The notes beneath the pieces were generated by a model that was given only the letters and a program-made list of their open reading frames with translations, ran no database searches and was not told where the DNA came from. A stretch of DNA of 64,000 bases from positions 1 to 64,000 of the IMG/VR virus record IMGVR_UViG_3300009182_000050; one strand, 5' to 3'. The stretch comes from a virus. The position numbers and the translations under genes were made by a program. Below, in pieces: positions 30,018-38,832 of the stretch. Each line of letters opens with the position of its first letter. The stretch's first letter is position 1.

Positions 30018-30473
30018 TTAACTATTGCGCTTCAAACTACTCTGTACTCCATAATACAGGGGAGCAGCTGAACTTAGTCCAAGTTCACGCGCAAGAATTG
30101 AAAGAGAAACACCACTACGGTATTCATCTGCTAGTTGGTCATGGTACTGGTCAATACCAATTTCTTTTGCTTCCTTGACTCGCTGTGCAGCATCAAGATT
30201 CTGTTGCTTTGTTGCTCGTGTCTTTGGCTTAATGCTGGACACTGATACATCTTTCATAACAACTCGGCGGCGCAGTCCTGGGTAAGCAACTTTAAGTGCT
30301 ACAGCAAGTTGTGGAAGACTTCCACCCTTTTCCTGATACTCAACAAGAAGTTCCGTATAGGTACGACTTGCTGTGTGTTCTGGACTATTTTGGCTACGAG
30401 AACCGTAAGCCTTTTTAGCCAATGGCAGGATAGGAGTAATCTTTTCCGTATACTCAACTAAAAGTTCATTCAT
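30018..30473 (-). CDS. Repetitive helix-turn-helix protein
   Basis: 151 residues if ATG 30473 is used; in-frame ATGs at 30512 and 30527 have no ribosome site, while GGAG lies 12 bases before 30473. It contains three similar helix pairs: ELLVEYTEK with LPLAKKAYG, ELLVEYQEKGGSLPQLAVAL, and QLADEYRSGVSLSILARELG. These look like tandem homeodomain-type HTH units. Because it lies directly upstream of the large terminase, a small-terminase or packaging-regulator role is one possibility; a transcription factor is another. Confidence 0.55.
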   Translation of the reverse strand: MNELLVEYTEKITPILPLAKKAYGSRSQNSPEHTASRTYTELLVEYQEKGGSLPQLAVALKVAYPGLRRRVVMKDVSVSSIKPKTRATKQQNLDAAQRVKEAKEIGIDQYHDQLADEYRSGVSLSILARELGLSSAAPLYYGVQSSLKRNS

Positions 30474-30582
30474 AATGTCTTTTTTCTCCAATTTGTCATT
30501 AGCGTGTGTCATAGAACTATGGTACAAGCTATTAATAACTAATGCAAATCAGATAGATATCTAAAGACATCTTCCTGCACTT

Positions 30583-30795
30583 TTATTCGTTATTGTCTTT
30601 AGAATCTTCTTTTTCTAATGGCTCACGAAGGCGTAGCGTGATAAGCCATAAAACTAGAGAAAAGAGGATTGCATAACCCACAATAACTCTGGCTGAACCG
30701 TCAAGCACGCACCAAGCAACAAACATACCTAAAAGTGTCCATGTCTGGTTTAGTGACTCAACGATGATATCTTTAATCCAACGAAGTAGTCTCAT
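30583..30795 (-). CDS. Small two-helix membrane protein
   Basis: 70 residues with two hydrophobic helices (TWTLLGMFVAWCVL and VIVGYAILFSLVLWLITL), a basic N-terminus and a highly charged tail (KEDSKDNNE). This is holin-like in shape. Its start overlaps the stop of the secreted protein upstream by one base. Confidence 0.5.
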   Translation of the reverse strand: MRLLRWIKDIIVESLNQTWTLLGMFVAWCVLDGSARVIVGYAILFSLVLWLITLRLREPLEKEDSKDNNE

Positions 30796-33260
30796 TATAT
30801 TTTCCTTGTCAATAGTGATGCAGTTCCAGCAATAACCTGAGTTACAATTACAGCTGGAATTGCTGCTTGTTGTGCTTTCTTGCGTGTTTCTGGTGTCATA
30901 TCTGCACCAACATTTGCGATAGCAGTAAGTGCTTTACCTGGGTTGGTAAATACTGCTGACAAAATCTCGGAAGGGGCTTCAAAAATTTGTAGAGCGTCAG
31001 CAACATTAGCTGTCAAAACTACGCCATTTTCCAAAGTAATTGGTTGCTCTGGTGGCAAGTCTGAGTAATCCAAGCCGGACTCTGCAAAGACATCAGCAGG
31101 AATTGCTGTATCTGCATAAGCCGTAACAAGAACATCAGAAACTAATTGTTTTTCTTCCTCGGATAACTGACCATCTGCTTGCAAGTTATCAACAAGATTT
31201 GTTACTTCTTCTTGACTAAGATTTCCATCAGATAATAAATTACTAACAATTGCTTGAGTCTCTGCTTGAGTTATAACTCCATCAGATGATGCATTGTCTA
31301 CAAGAACTTGTTGCTCTTGCTGAGAAGAGATAGTAGGCTCAACTGTAGGTTCAACATTAGGAGTTGGTTCAGGTGAAGAAGTTACTACGGGCTTTGGGGA
31401 CGGTTCTGATGATGGGGTTTTGGATGGTTTTGGTTCAGGCTCTTTTGTTGGGGTCACTATGGGCGGTTCTGTTGGTTCTGACGTCGGTGTGGGAGTAGGT
31501 TCAACAGTTGGTTCTACAGTAGGTTCAGGTGTTGGTTCAACAGTTGGAGTTGGTTCAACAGTTGGCTCTACAGTTGGAGTTGGCTCAATAGTTGGGCTAG
31601 GTTCTACAGTTGGGGTTGGGGTTGGCTCTGGTGTTGGTTCAACAGTTGGTTCTGGAGTTGGAGTTGGAGTTGGAGTTGGAGTTGGAGTAGGAGTAGGTTC
31701 AACTACAATACCTAAATCACAAATAGAATCTCCAGAAACTCTTTGACAAGAATTAGTTCCTGGGCCACCATAAAATAAACCATTCTCATCTATGACAAGA
31801 TTAGTGTCGTCTCCTTCACCACCATAAAATGCTGAGTGCCACTGTTGAACAACAATGTCATTCCCAGCACCACCAAAAAAGTAATCTCTAGTTTGTGCAT
31901 CAGAATCTAAAGAATAAACAGTATTATTTTCAGAGTTACCACAAAAAATATCTGGACTATTGCCATAGTTATTACCAAATTCTCTAGAACCTTCAGCCAA
32001 ATTTATATGCCAGTATCCTGAGTAAACTCCTGCTAATAATTGTTCTCTAGTAATTCCTATGATTGAAAGTATTGAATCTGCAGTAAAACTTGGGTCATCA
32101 ATGTTTGCTGCACATTGGTCAATTGTTGGAGGCTCTGCTGGACATTGCTGATTCCACTCAACATATGAACTATCCCAACAATGAACAGGTGGTGGAATTA
32201 CTGGACAAACACCATTCCACGGAACTACATCATTATTCCAACAAATAATATCGGGTGGAGTTGGAGCACACTCTGATTGATAGTGAACTACGGAGTCGTC
32301 CCAGCAAACTACTTGAGGCTCTATAGGACAAGTATCATTCCAAGCAATAGAAGCACCATTCCAGCATTGAATAGGTGGTGGTTCTGGTAAGCAAGTACCA
32401 TTCCAAGAAACAGTAGAACCGTTCCAACATTGAACATCAGGAGGAGTTGGTGGACAAGTTTGATTGTAAGGAATTGTAGAGCCATCCCAGCATTGAATTG
32501 GCTGAGGAATTACTGGACAAGTTTGACTCCAAGTTACCCAAGAACCGTCCCAGCACTGTGTGTCTGGTGGAACTGGTGGGCAGGTCTGATTCCACGCGAC
32601 TGTTGAGCCATCCCAACATTGACCTGCTGGAGGTTCTGCAGGACAGGTTGAAGTAAGAGGAATTACAGAACCATCCCAACAAGATTGCATTTCAATTGGT
32701 CGGCCACCATTAACAGTAAATGCCTCAGAGATGGTAACTACATCTTGCCCAGAAATAAATCTAATACCTCTACGAAGACTACTTGGAAGCCATCCTGTTG
32801 TTTCAATAGTTCCTGACCAAGCTGGTAAACGAGAAGTATCAACAGTCAATGTAATTTTTGTAAAATCACCATTGTTTTGTGGGTATGGACGAACCATCCA
32901 CTCTACACAAAAACCTGTTTCAGTTGCTCCATAACTCAGGTAACCACCAGACCAAGTAACCCAATCCCATCCGGCTAAAGAGATAGAAGGAGTATTTGGA
33001 TAACTACTAAATGTTGCATCAGGTGAACCAAATGTGAGCGTTCCATTTGTAGTTGCGTAGACAGTATCGTAAGAAGTGTCACCAAGATTTATATTTGTAG
33101 GAAGAAATATTTGATGTGCAACATCATCTTCGCCTGTCCAAGAAACTTGGTTGCAAGGCTGAGGGGCTACCGCATTTGCAGGACTCTGAAATGCTAATGG
33201 TAAAACTACCAATAATGCTAAATATGTATAAGCGGTTAAGGCTCTAATAAACTTAGACAA
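30795..33260 (-). CDS. Large secreted, membrane-anchored Cys-repeat protein
   Basis: 821 residues from TTG 33260, behind GGAGGGG. Order: Sec signal peptide ([20 protein letters not shown]); a beta-rich domain to ~190; nine repeats of about 21 residues of the form QCWDGS-x4-WNQTCPPxPP (~190-385), each with two cysteines; a calcium-type GGAGND/GGEGDD segment (~465-510); a 120-residue proline-threonine-glutamate linker; an EF-like helical stretch ([30 protein letters not shown]); and a hydrophobic C-terminus before TRKI. The product should be exported and held at the cell surface. It looks like a phage moron, possibly altering the infected cell's envelope. No LPxTG signal is seen. Confidence 0.75.
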   Translation of the reverse strand: MSKFIRALTAYTYLALLVVLPLAFQSPANAVAPQPCNQVSWTGEDDVAHQIFLPTNINLGDTSYDTVYATTNGTLTFGSPDATFSSYPNTPSISLAGWDWVTWSGGYLSYGATETGFCVEWMVRPYPQNNGDFTKITLTVDTSRLPAWSGTIETTGWLPSSLRRGIRFISGQDVVTISEAFTVNGGRPIEMQSCWDGSVIPLTSTCPAEPPAGQCWDGSTVAWNQTCPPVPPDTQCWDGSWVTWSQTCPVIPQPIQCWDGSTIPYNQTCPPTPPDVQCWNGSTVSWNGTCLPEPPPIQCWNGASIAWNDTCPIEPQVVCWDDSVVHYQSECAPTPPDIICWNNDVVPWNGVCPVIPPPVHCWDSSYVEWNQQCPAEPPTIDQCAANIDDPSFTADSILSIIGITREQLLAGVYSGYWHINLAEGSREFGNNYGNSPDIFCGNSENNTVYSLDSDAQTRDYFFGGAGNDIVVQQWHSAFYGGEGDDTNLVIDENGLFYGGPGTNSCQRVSGDSICDLGIVVEPTPTPTPTPTPTPTPEPTVEPTPEPTPTPTVEPSPTIEPTPTVEPTVEPTPTVEPTPEPTVEPTVEPTPTPTSEPTEPPIVTPTKEPEPKPSKTPSSEPSPKPVVTSSPEPTPNVEPTVEPTISSQQEQQVLVDNASSDGVITQAETQAIVSNLLSDGNLSQEEVTNLVDNLQADGQLSEEEKQLVSDVLVTAYADTAIPADVFAESGLDYSDLPPEQPITLENGVVLTANVADALQIFEAPSEILSAVFTNPGKALTAIANVGADMTPETRKKAQQAAIPAVIVTQVIAGTASLLTRKI

Positions 33261-33341
33261 AGTAGCCCCTCCAGCAAGGGTATTCGTTCCGTGTGTCAGC
33301 CTGTGTGTCGTCAGACTTATATCACTATTTTACTTTAGTTA

Positions 33342-34019
33342 CTAACTATCTAAGTTATCTATTTGTTTCACATAAGCAATGTATGCGTGTCTAACAGTTG
33401 CTGGATACCATTGCTTTCCTTCGTGTGCAGTAGGTATTCCCTCAGCATTAAGAGCATTAGCAATAAGTTGATAAGACATTCCTAACTGTCTATTTTTATA
33501 GATTCTTTCTCGTACTTCTTTCTCAATATCTGGTGTAGGTCCAAGGTCTATACCCCAAACTTTTCCATTACTTCGTCTATCACGGTGAACATCTTTTTGA
33601 CGTTCAGAAATCATTCCGCGTTCCATCTCCGCCATAGCAGCCATAATGGTAACAACAAAACGACCCTGATGAGTTGCAGTATCAAGACCAAGGTCAAGAA
33701 GAGCCAAACGCCAACCAAACTTATGAGAACGGTCAACAATGCTAAGAAAATCTTTAGTTGAACGCGCCAATCTATCAAGACGTGTGACATAAATTGCCTG
33801 AGCCTTTCCTGCGTCTAGGTCATCTAGCGCATTTCTTAGTACTGGTCGTCCTTGAATACTTTTACCTGAGCGACCTTCTTCTCTTAAAATTACTGGTTCA
33901 TAGTCAGCAGCAAGTGCTGCATACTCCATTTGTTTGACCTGAGCATCAAGACTGATTCCATCATTGACCTGCATCTGTGTTGATACGCGAGCATAGAGGT
34001 AAGCAATTCCGTTAAACAT
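33342..34019 (-). CDS. Serine recombinase (resolvase/invertase size)
   Basis: 225 residues. YARVSTQMQ contains the catalytic serine, EEGRSGKSIQGRP and YVTRLDRLARSTKDF hold the conserved arginines, and MAEMERGMISERQ is the long E helix start. The C-terminal part after residue 160 is a recombinase-type helical domain (MSYQLIANALNAEGIPTAHE, WYPATVRHAY) but too short for a large integrase. It could be a dimer resolvase, an inverting enzyme or a short integrase; no flanking att or hix site was identified. Confidence 0.82.
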   Translation of the reverse strand: MFNGIAYLYARVSTQMQVNDGISLDAQVKQMEYAALAADYEPVILREEGRSGKSIQGRPVLRNALDDLDAGKAQAIYVTRLDRLARSTKDFLSIVDRSHKFGWRLALLDLGLDTATHQGRFVVTIMAAMAEMERGMISERQKDVHRDRRSNGKVWGIDLGPTPDIEKEVRERIYKNRQLGMSYQLIANALNAEGIPTAHEGKQWYPATVRHAYIAYVKQIDNLDS

Positions 34020-34221
34020 TTAAGTTTGTGTATTTCTGAGCATACTTGTAAACAAGGCCAGCTATGAGTATGTCGTCTAGTTGGCCTAGGACTGGGATAA
34101 AGTCTGGGATTAAGTCAATGGGGGATAAGAGGTATATAACTAAAAAAACTACAGCAATCTTTACTTTAAGAGGGGCGTGACTAAAAGTCTCTCTATTAAT
34201 CATTTCTTTGACTTTAAGCAT
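34012..34221 (-). CDS. DUF1232 small membrane protein
   Basis: 69 residues. IYLLSPIDLIPDFIPVLGQL is the signature of the DUF1232/YkvA family, a membrane segment of unknown function found widely in bacteria. Overlaps both neighbours by 8 bp, within a run of minus-strand genes. Confidence 0.8.
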   Translation of the reverse strand: MLKVKEMINRETFSHAPLKVKIAVVFLVIYLLSPIDLIPDFIPVLGQLDDILIAGLVYKYAQKYTNLNV

Positions 34222-34594
34222 TTACTACTCTTTTAATACCTGCGGAAGCAATTAGCTTTGTACATCCAGGGCAAGGTTGACCAGTTATGTAAAGAGTTGC
34301 CCCTAAAAGGTCGCTCCAGGAAGCCCGTAGAAGCGCGTTTGACTCTGCGTGGGTACTCCAACATAGGTCATATTGACCCTTTGCGTGTTCTGAAGTGGAG
34401 TCAAGTGCTCGTGGGCATTGACCTGTCGTACCACAAGAACGCTCATCTCCTGCTGGAGTTCCATTGTATCCTGTTGAAACAATCTTATGGTCTTTAACGA
34501 CTACTGCTCCGTGCTGAGCACGAACGCAATCTCCTCGTAAAGAAACTGCTTTGGCAATTCCTAAGTAGTAGTCATCCCAACTTGGACGATTCAC
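34214..34594 (-). CDS. Deoxycytidylate deaminase
   Basis: 126 residues. STHAESNALLRA carries the zinc-binding His and catalytic Glu, GQPCPGCTKLI the two cysteines, and GYNGTPAG is the substrate loop of dCMP deaminases. The reaction makes dUMP for thymidylate. The C-terminus stops soon after the last core strand, shorter than the 150 or more residues usual in the family. It fits with the ribonucleotide reductase at 40-42 kb. Confidence 0.87.
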   Translation of the reverse strand: MNRPSWDDYYLGIAKAVSLRGDCVRAQHGAVVVKDHKIVSTGYNGTPAGDERSCGTTGQCPRALDSTSEHAKGQYDLCWSTHAESNALLRASWSDLLGATLYITGQPCPGCTKLIASAGIKRVVNA

Positions 34595-34794
34595 TTTGAT
34601 TCAGCAGTAGGTACTGACTTGAGTCCACTTGACTCAACTTCTTTGACTTCAGTTAACTCATCTTCACTAATAAAAAGATTAACTAAACCTTTGAAGCATC
34701 CAATTACTGCAGCAATGCAGAACATAAATACAATAAAAAGTAGGCTGTAGGCAAACATAGTCCAGATAGCATCTACAACAACAGATAAACTCAT
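34591..34794 (-). CDS. Small single-pass membrane protein
   Basis: 67 residues: a long hydrophobic segment (SLLFIVFMFCIAAVIGCF) followed by an acidic cytoplasmic tail. Stop overlaps the deaminase start by 4 bp. Function unknown. Confidence 0.5.
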   Translation of the reverse strand: MSLSVVVDAIWTMFAYSLLFIVFMFCIAAVIGCFKGLVNLFISEDELTEVKEVESSGLKSVPTAESK

Positions 34795-34891
34795 TGATTC
34801 CGCCCTTTCTAAGGCAATATAACATATAGACTTAAACTTAAGTGTATACGATAATTATGCCATAAAGCAAGCAAAACGCCCAATTAGAGCC

Positions 34892-34900
34892 TGTGGATAA
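34892..34900 (-). promoter_or_regulatory. DnaA box
   Basis: TGTGGATAA on the plus strand (TTATCCACA on the minus) is a perfect DnaA box, embedded in the 14-mer CTGTGGATAACTTT. The same 14-mer occurs twice in the 46.3-46.7 kb origin-like region. Confidence 0.55.
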
Positions 34901-34928
34901 CTTTTGACATTTTCCGGGCCTTAAAGCA

Positions 34929-34977
34929 TTGCATCACAATGCAACAAAAGGGGGTAAAAAGTTGCATTGTGGTGCAA
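34929..34977. promoter_or_regulatory. Pair of palindromic operator-like sites
   Basis: TTGCATcacaATGCAA (34929-34944) is a perfect 6-bp palindrome with a 4-bp centre; TTGCATtgtgGTGCAA (34962-34977) repeats it with one change. Together they also make a 17-bp inverted repeat. Such paired palindromes are typical repressor operators. They lie in the 277-bp gap before the 34.6-34.8 kb gene (minus strand), next to a DnaA box. Confidence 0.55.
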
Positions 34978-35014
34978 CGCTACCAATTTCACAGGTTCTA
35001 CGCTACCAATAGCA

Positions 35015-35060
35015 CAAAAAGAACCGCCCCTCTACCGTAAGGATGAAGAGGGACGGTCTC
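35015..35060 (-). terminator. Terminator of the CHAP endolysin gene
   Basis: Minus strand: CCGTCCCTCT, a 13-nt loop, AGAGGGGCGG and TTCTTTTT. A 10-bp stem with one mismatch. Confidence 0.8.
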
Positions 35061-35071
35061 TTATGTCGGAA

Positions 35072-35809
35072 CTACTTGACGAGTGCTGCCCACGATTTAG
35101 GGCCAATGATGCCATCAGCGTTGCCGAACTTTGGATTTGCCTTTTGCCAAGCAACAACAGCCTTCTTGGTCACAGGACCATAAACGCCATCTGCCTTAAG
35201 CCCAAGAGCAGTTTGAATCAACTTAATATGTGCGCCCGACTCACCTGGGTCAATCGTCTCGCCGGGATAGTCTTTAGGACCTGGAGCCTTTTCAACCTTA
35301 GTAGCGATAGCAACGCCAAACTTAGGGCGACCAAAACCAACAATGCTGATATCAACGCCTTTCTTATTAGCCTTGAATCCCCGAACCTTTTTCTGAACCA
35401 TTCCACCATTACGCTGGTCACCAACGCGACCGGCAGTGTTGCCTTCAATGGTAGTTACAGTTCCGTCATTGTTATCCTTCACAACAATGCCAACATGCGA
35501 GATTCCAGTGAAACCATCTTCAGGGAAATCAAAATATACAATGTCACCCGGCTGGGGCTTAGCAACATCTGCATCTTCCCAAGACTTTGCTTTCTTAAAA
35601 GCGTCAGCACCTGCTGGAGTGTAAACAGTATTAGGAACTTTTACACCTGCCTGATTAGCGCACCACATAACAAAACTTCCACACCAAGGCTGGTAGTTAG
35701 CCTTTGTGAAAGCACCGTAGCGTGTTTGGTTTTCCTTTGGACCTTCAACGGTTCCAATTTCTTTTGTAGCAACTTCAATAAGTCGAGTTGCTGTACCTTG
35801 CTCTGCCAT
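35072..35809 (-). CDS. CHAP amidase/endopeptidase with peptidoglycan-binding domain
   Basis: 245 residues. YQPWCGSFVMWC gives the catalytic cysteine and GISHVGIVV the histidine of a CHAP/NlpC-type hydrolase; KPQPGDIVYFDF precedes the His as usual. Residues 180-245 form a PG_binding_1 domain (SGAHIKLIQTALGLKADGVY, GPVTKKAVVAWQK). No signal peptide. It is a second peptidoglycan hydrolase besides the M23 protein. Single-gene transcription unit with its own terminator. Confidence 0.88.
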   Translation of the reverse strand: MAEQGTATRLIEVATKEIGTVEGPKENQTRYGAFTKANYQPWCGSFVMWCANQAGVKVPNTVYTPAGADAFKKAKSWEDADVAKPQPGDIVYFDFPEDGFTGISHVGIVVKDNNDGTVTTIEGNTAGRVGDQRNGGMVQKKVRGFKANKKGVDISIVGFGRPKFGVAIATKVEKAPGPKDYPGETIDPGESGAHIKLIQTALGLKADGVYGPVTKKAVVAWQKANPKFGNADGIIGPKSWAALVK

Positions 35810-35883
35810 AAGACCTCTTCTTTGACTTCTTTGATTGATAAAACAATTTTATCTAATAATGAAAAAGGCTATTTTGAACATAG

Positions 35884-35911
35884 AAAAACCCCCCTAGAAA
35901 ACTAGAGGGGC
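35884..35911 (-). terminator. Rho-independent terminator (minus strand)
   Basis: Minus strand GCCCCTCTAG, TTTT loop, CTAGGGGGG then TTTTTC. Ends the GH130-like gene transcript. Confidence 0.82.
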
Positions 35912-35930
35912 TTTATTATAAATCTAAAAC

Positions 35931-37049
35931 CTAATTTTCCGGGCCTTCTAGGTCTATAAACGGAACCCCTTTAGGTTCCCGAAGATTAGCCAGAATGTTT
36001 TTGAGGGGAAGGGATGCGATGTGGGAGGAGGAGTCAAGTGCCCCGAAGGAAACAAGAACCTTTCCATCTTTGATTGCTAGGCCGGCCGCAAACTCAATGG
36101 ATTTATTAAGGAAGTTAAACATCTCGGAGACTTTAATAACTTGACCTTTTTCATTGAACTGAATAAATCGGTGAACATATCTGCGACGGATTAGAGTCTC
36201 TTTTGTTAAAGATGCAAAACGAATTGTTTCAGTAGTTACAGTCTGATGAATGATTGCAAGCATTGTCCCATTATCAAGACCAATAACCTGTGAGCCACCT
36301 CTAATGGGTAAGTCATAGCCACCAATGGTTTTAAGTTCTTGGCCTTCAAGGTTGAAAGTCTTAGAGCAACTATAAATATAATCAAATGACACATCATCTG
36401 AATTAGTCAGACTTGGACGGTTAACTGGCATCCAGTTCTTTTCAACAGTTCCGTGATGGATTGGTGACTCAATTACAGTCATAGTTCCACCAACAGGTTT
36501 ACCACTAGATATATCAAGAGTTAAGTTACACATCTTAGCTACTGGAATTTTGTCAAACTCAAAAATGTTTGCGCTAATACGCAAAGTCTTCCCATCGTGG
36601 TAAAGGCGACCATCTTCAATTCCACGGAAAAGTTTAATACCAGTCTCTTCCTCAAACTTAGCGTAAGTACCTGACAAATCTACTTCTTGCATATTGCTAA
36701 TAGTTAAAGTTGTTGGATTTAACTTTGCAATAAACATCTTATTTTGGAATAGCTTTTCGCTACCTAATTGAGCATTGATATAAGCATTGACATACCACTC
36801 AGATGGTTCATCATAAGAATCAGCAGTAGTGAGTTCTTCTCCAAGAGGTGTTTGCCACTCTGGTCTATGGTCTTTTAGAACAGCATTTGCAGAGCGAAAC
36901 AATACAAGATAACCGTGCTCTTCTGTATAACATACAGAAGGGTTAAAAGCAGACCATACTGGTTCATCGCAGAAGCGAGCAATCTGCTTTATTTTTGCTC
37001 CCAGCAAATCTACAATCGTAGGAATGTTTTTTGGGTAATCTACTGTCAT
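35931..37049 (-). CDS. GH130-like five-bladed propeller protein
   Basis: 372 residues. AFNPSVCYTEEHGYLVLFRS, RGIEDGRLYHDGK (matching the ED-x-R region of GH130), VEKNWMPVN, and EFAAGLAIKDGKVLVSFGALD occur in the order expected for beta-mannoside phosphorylase-like propellers. These act on mannosides, but a phage member standing alone may instead modify or bind surface glycans. It has its own terminator. Confidence 0.68.
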   Translation of the reverse strand: MTVDYPKNIPTIVDLLGAKIKQIARFCDEPVWSAFNPSVCYTEEHGYLVLFRSANAVLKDHRPEWQTPLGEELTTADSYDEPSEWYVNAYINAQLGSEKLFQNKMFIAKLNPTTLTISNMQEVDLSGTYAKFEEETGIKLFRGIEDGRLYHDGKTLRISANIFEFDKIPVAKMCNLTLDISSGKPVGGTMTVIESPIHHGTVEKNWMPVNRPSLTNSDDVSFDYIYSCSKTFNLEGQELKTIGGYDLPIRGGSQVIGLDNGTMLAIIHQTVTTETIRFASLTKETLIRRRYVHRFIQFNEKGQVIKVSEMFNFLNKSIEFAAGLAIKDGKVLVSFGALDSSSHIASLPLKNILANLREPKGVPFIDLEGPEN

Positions 37050-37132
37050 AAAAGAACAGTAACATAACTAAGTTGTATTCTTATAAACAAACACGATTTT
37101 GATTTTGTCACCCTCTATGATAGGATTGATTT

Positions 37133-37420
37133 ATGGGACGTAAAAAGAAAGAACTTAATAATGTTCAATCAGCGCATCCGACATGGGTAGTATCTGATAA
37201 AATTCAAATCAACGGAAGAACCGTTACAGTAGGGACAGAACTATCTATCCGTGGAGAATCTGGAAGATTCCGATTCATTAAACACGTCAGGACTCCAGAC
37301 AGCGAATGGGTAGATGTTATTGGTGGAAAGAAAAACTACGAAATGTGGCGGTCTTTTGCTATGGAAAACATAAAAACAGTTCACCGACTGAATCGGACTA
37401 AACAGAATTCTGAGAGTTAA
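37133..37420 (+). CDS. Small basic conserved phage protein
   Basis: 95 residues. Starts MGRKKKELNN and continues with a compact beta-rich segment (GRTVTVGTELSIRGESGRFR, FIKHVRTPDSEWVDVIGG), suggesting a small barrel able to bind nucleic acid. It lies on the plus strand within a minus-strand block together with the next gene. Upstream CTATGATAG resembles a -10 box. Confidence 0.55.
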   Translation: MGRKKKELNNVQSAHPTWVVSDKIQINGRTVTVGTELSIRGESGRFRFIKHVRTPDSEWVDVIGGKKNYEMWRSFAMENIKTVHRLNRTKQNSES

Positions 37421-37421
37421 G

Positions 37422-37928
37422 ATGACACCTCAAGAGACTTTACTAGCCACCGCTAGAGAAGAAATTGGCTATACCTCTGGAGACAATAGCGATAACAAGT
37501 ATGGTAAATGGTATGGGTTAAATAATCAGCCCTACTCAGCAATGTTTGTGTCTTGGTGCTTTGCCAAGTATGGGTTGAGTTCTGCAGTAAACGCCACAAC
37601 TGAAAAAGGATTCTCTTCACCCAAGAGTGGCTATGAGTGGTTTAAGAATAATAATAGATTAGTAGAAAAGGCTCAGCCAGGAGATTTAGTATTCCTTGCC
37701 TTTAACTCATTACACCCAAACCATATTGGAATTGTAGAGAAAGTTCTTTATACCAAGTTTATGGGGTTCAAAGTTCCTTGCGCTATCAAAACAATTGAAG
37801 CAAATGTTTGTAAGCCGCTGGGTAGAGCTGAAGGTGTCTTCACTCGTGTACGTCATTTAGGTGAAGATACACACATCATTGGAATTGCTCGACCGGAGTG
37901 GGAACCTAAGCCCCTATCGGAGAACTAG
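37422..37928 (+). CDS. CHAP-like protein lacking the usual catalytic cysteine
   Basis: 168 residues with the frame of a CHAP amidase: REEIGYTSGDNSDNKYGKWY at the start, AQPGDLVFLAF and PNHIGIVEKV with the expected His, and HIIGIARPEW at the end. Where the active-site Cys should be (compare PWCGSFVMW in the 35.1 kb endolysin) the sequence reads PYSAMFVSWCF: the Cys is Ser, and the nearest Cys is seven residues later. It may be an inactive binding version or use another nucleophile. It overlaps the convergent DUF3039 gene by 4 bp. Confidence 0.65.
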   Translation: MTPQETLLATAREEIGYTSGDNSDNKYGKWYGLNNQPYSAMFVSWCFAKYGLSSAVNATTEKGFSSPKSGYEWFKNNNRLVEKAQPGDLVFLAFNSLHPNHIGIVEKVLYTKFMGFKVPCAIKTIEANVCKPLGRAEGVFTRVRHLGEDTHIIGIARPEWEPKPLSEN

Positions 37929-38164
37929 TCTTCTAGTAAAGTCTCGTATATGTCCTTGCACTCTGGACAAGTCTGATAGTTTTCTGGATTGCGAGATGGA
38001 ACCCAAATCTTTCCACAAAGAGCCATAATAGGAGTTCCGTTGATTAGTGCTTCAGTAATCTCATCTTTAGGAGCGTAGTGAGCAAACATATCGTGGTCAC
38101 CATTATCGGTGTTGATATGAGTTTCTGTATCTAATTGGATACCTGAACCAAGTAAGGGTTTCAA
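37925..38164 (-). CDS. DUF3039-like zinc protein
   Basis: 79 residues from TTG 38164, whose codon overlaps the previous stop (TTGA). HYAPKDEITEALINGTPIMA followed by LCGKIWVPSRNP and TCPECKDIYE matches the actinobacterial DUF3039 family, with one Cys plus CxxC. Function unknown; supports the actinobacterial host. Confidence 0.75.
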   Translation of the reverse strand: MKPLLGSGIQLDTETHINTDNGDHDMFAHYAPKDEITEALINGTPIMALCGKIWVPSRNPENYQTCPECKDIYETLLED

Positions 38165-38832
38165 AAGTTATGTCCTAACACTATTGGAATATGTTGATAA
38201 GAAAATCTCTTACACATATCTTCATAAATAATACCATCTGCTTCTTCTTTAGTAGAATACCAGAATCCAACTTCTTTCCAGATATCTTTATGAGCCACTA
38301 GTTGCATTGCATCAATGCCCCCACCTGCAGCAGTACCTCCACGGATTGGAGGGTTACCTGTCCAAGGACTATCCATAGCGTAAATTGGTTGACTGAGAGG
38401 CCATATCTTCCAATGATAAATTTGAAAGATTATTATATTCTTTTCAAACTCATCTATGGCATCACTAATTATTTGAAAAGCTTCAGGTAAAAATTCGTTA
38501 TCTATATTGTGTTGAATATAGTAGTCACCAAGATTATTTTCATATGCATAACGCATAGCGTAATCAGAAGATGTATGTCCCCAAACTCCGTGATGCTCTG
38601 GAGTATTTATAATATAAGGTTCTATACCTAGTTCTTTGAAGTCAATGCCTTCTTCTTCATAAGTCTTTTCTTTTGGACCGTCATGGCAGATAACAACATT
38701 AAAATCTTTGAAAGTTTGATTACCTAAAGAAGCAAGACCTCTACGGATACTTGTAGAAGTTATCTCATTTGAATTATGTTCTCTAGGGACATGATATTCA
38801 TAGTCTTTAGAAATCACACAAAAGCGAGTCAC
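38161..38832 (-). CDS. Putative GT2-like glycosyltransferase
   Basis: 223 residues. TSIRRGLASLGNQTFKDFNVVI is the first fold element, and DYYIQHNIDNEFLPEA replaces the DxD region; GGTAAGGGIDAMQLVA and ADGIIYEDMCKRF follow. The weak DxD leaves activity open. Part of a tightly coupled minus-strand operon with the two genes upstream. Confidence 0.6.
   Translation of the reverse strand: MTRFCVISKDYEYHVPREHNSNEITSTSIRRGLASLGNQTFKDFNVVICHDGPKEKTYEEEGIDFKELGIEPYIINTPEHHGVWGHTSSDYAMRYAYENNLGDYYIQHNIDNEFLPEAFQIISDAIDEFEKNIIIFQIYHWKIWPLSQPIYAMDSPWTGNPPIRGGTAAGGGIDAMQLVAHKDIWKEVGFWYSTKEEADGIIYEDMCKRFSYQHIPIVLGHNF

Noticed and set aside
31420-31746. Gly-Val-Ser repetitive plus-strand frame
   Set aside because: Shadow of the PT-rich linker of the secreted protein on the minus strand.
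34967-35905. 312-codon plus-strand frame
   Set aside because: Fully antisense to the CHAP endolysin, whose motifs and terminator are clear; the translated product has no domain character.
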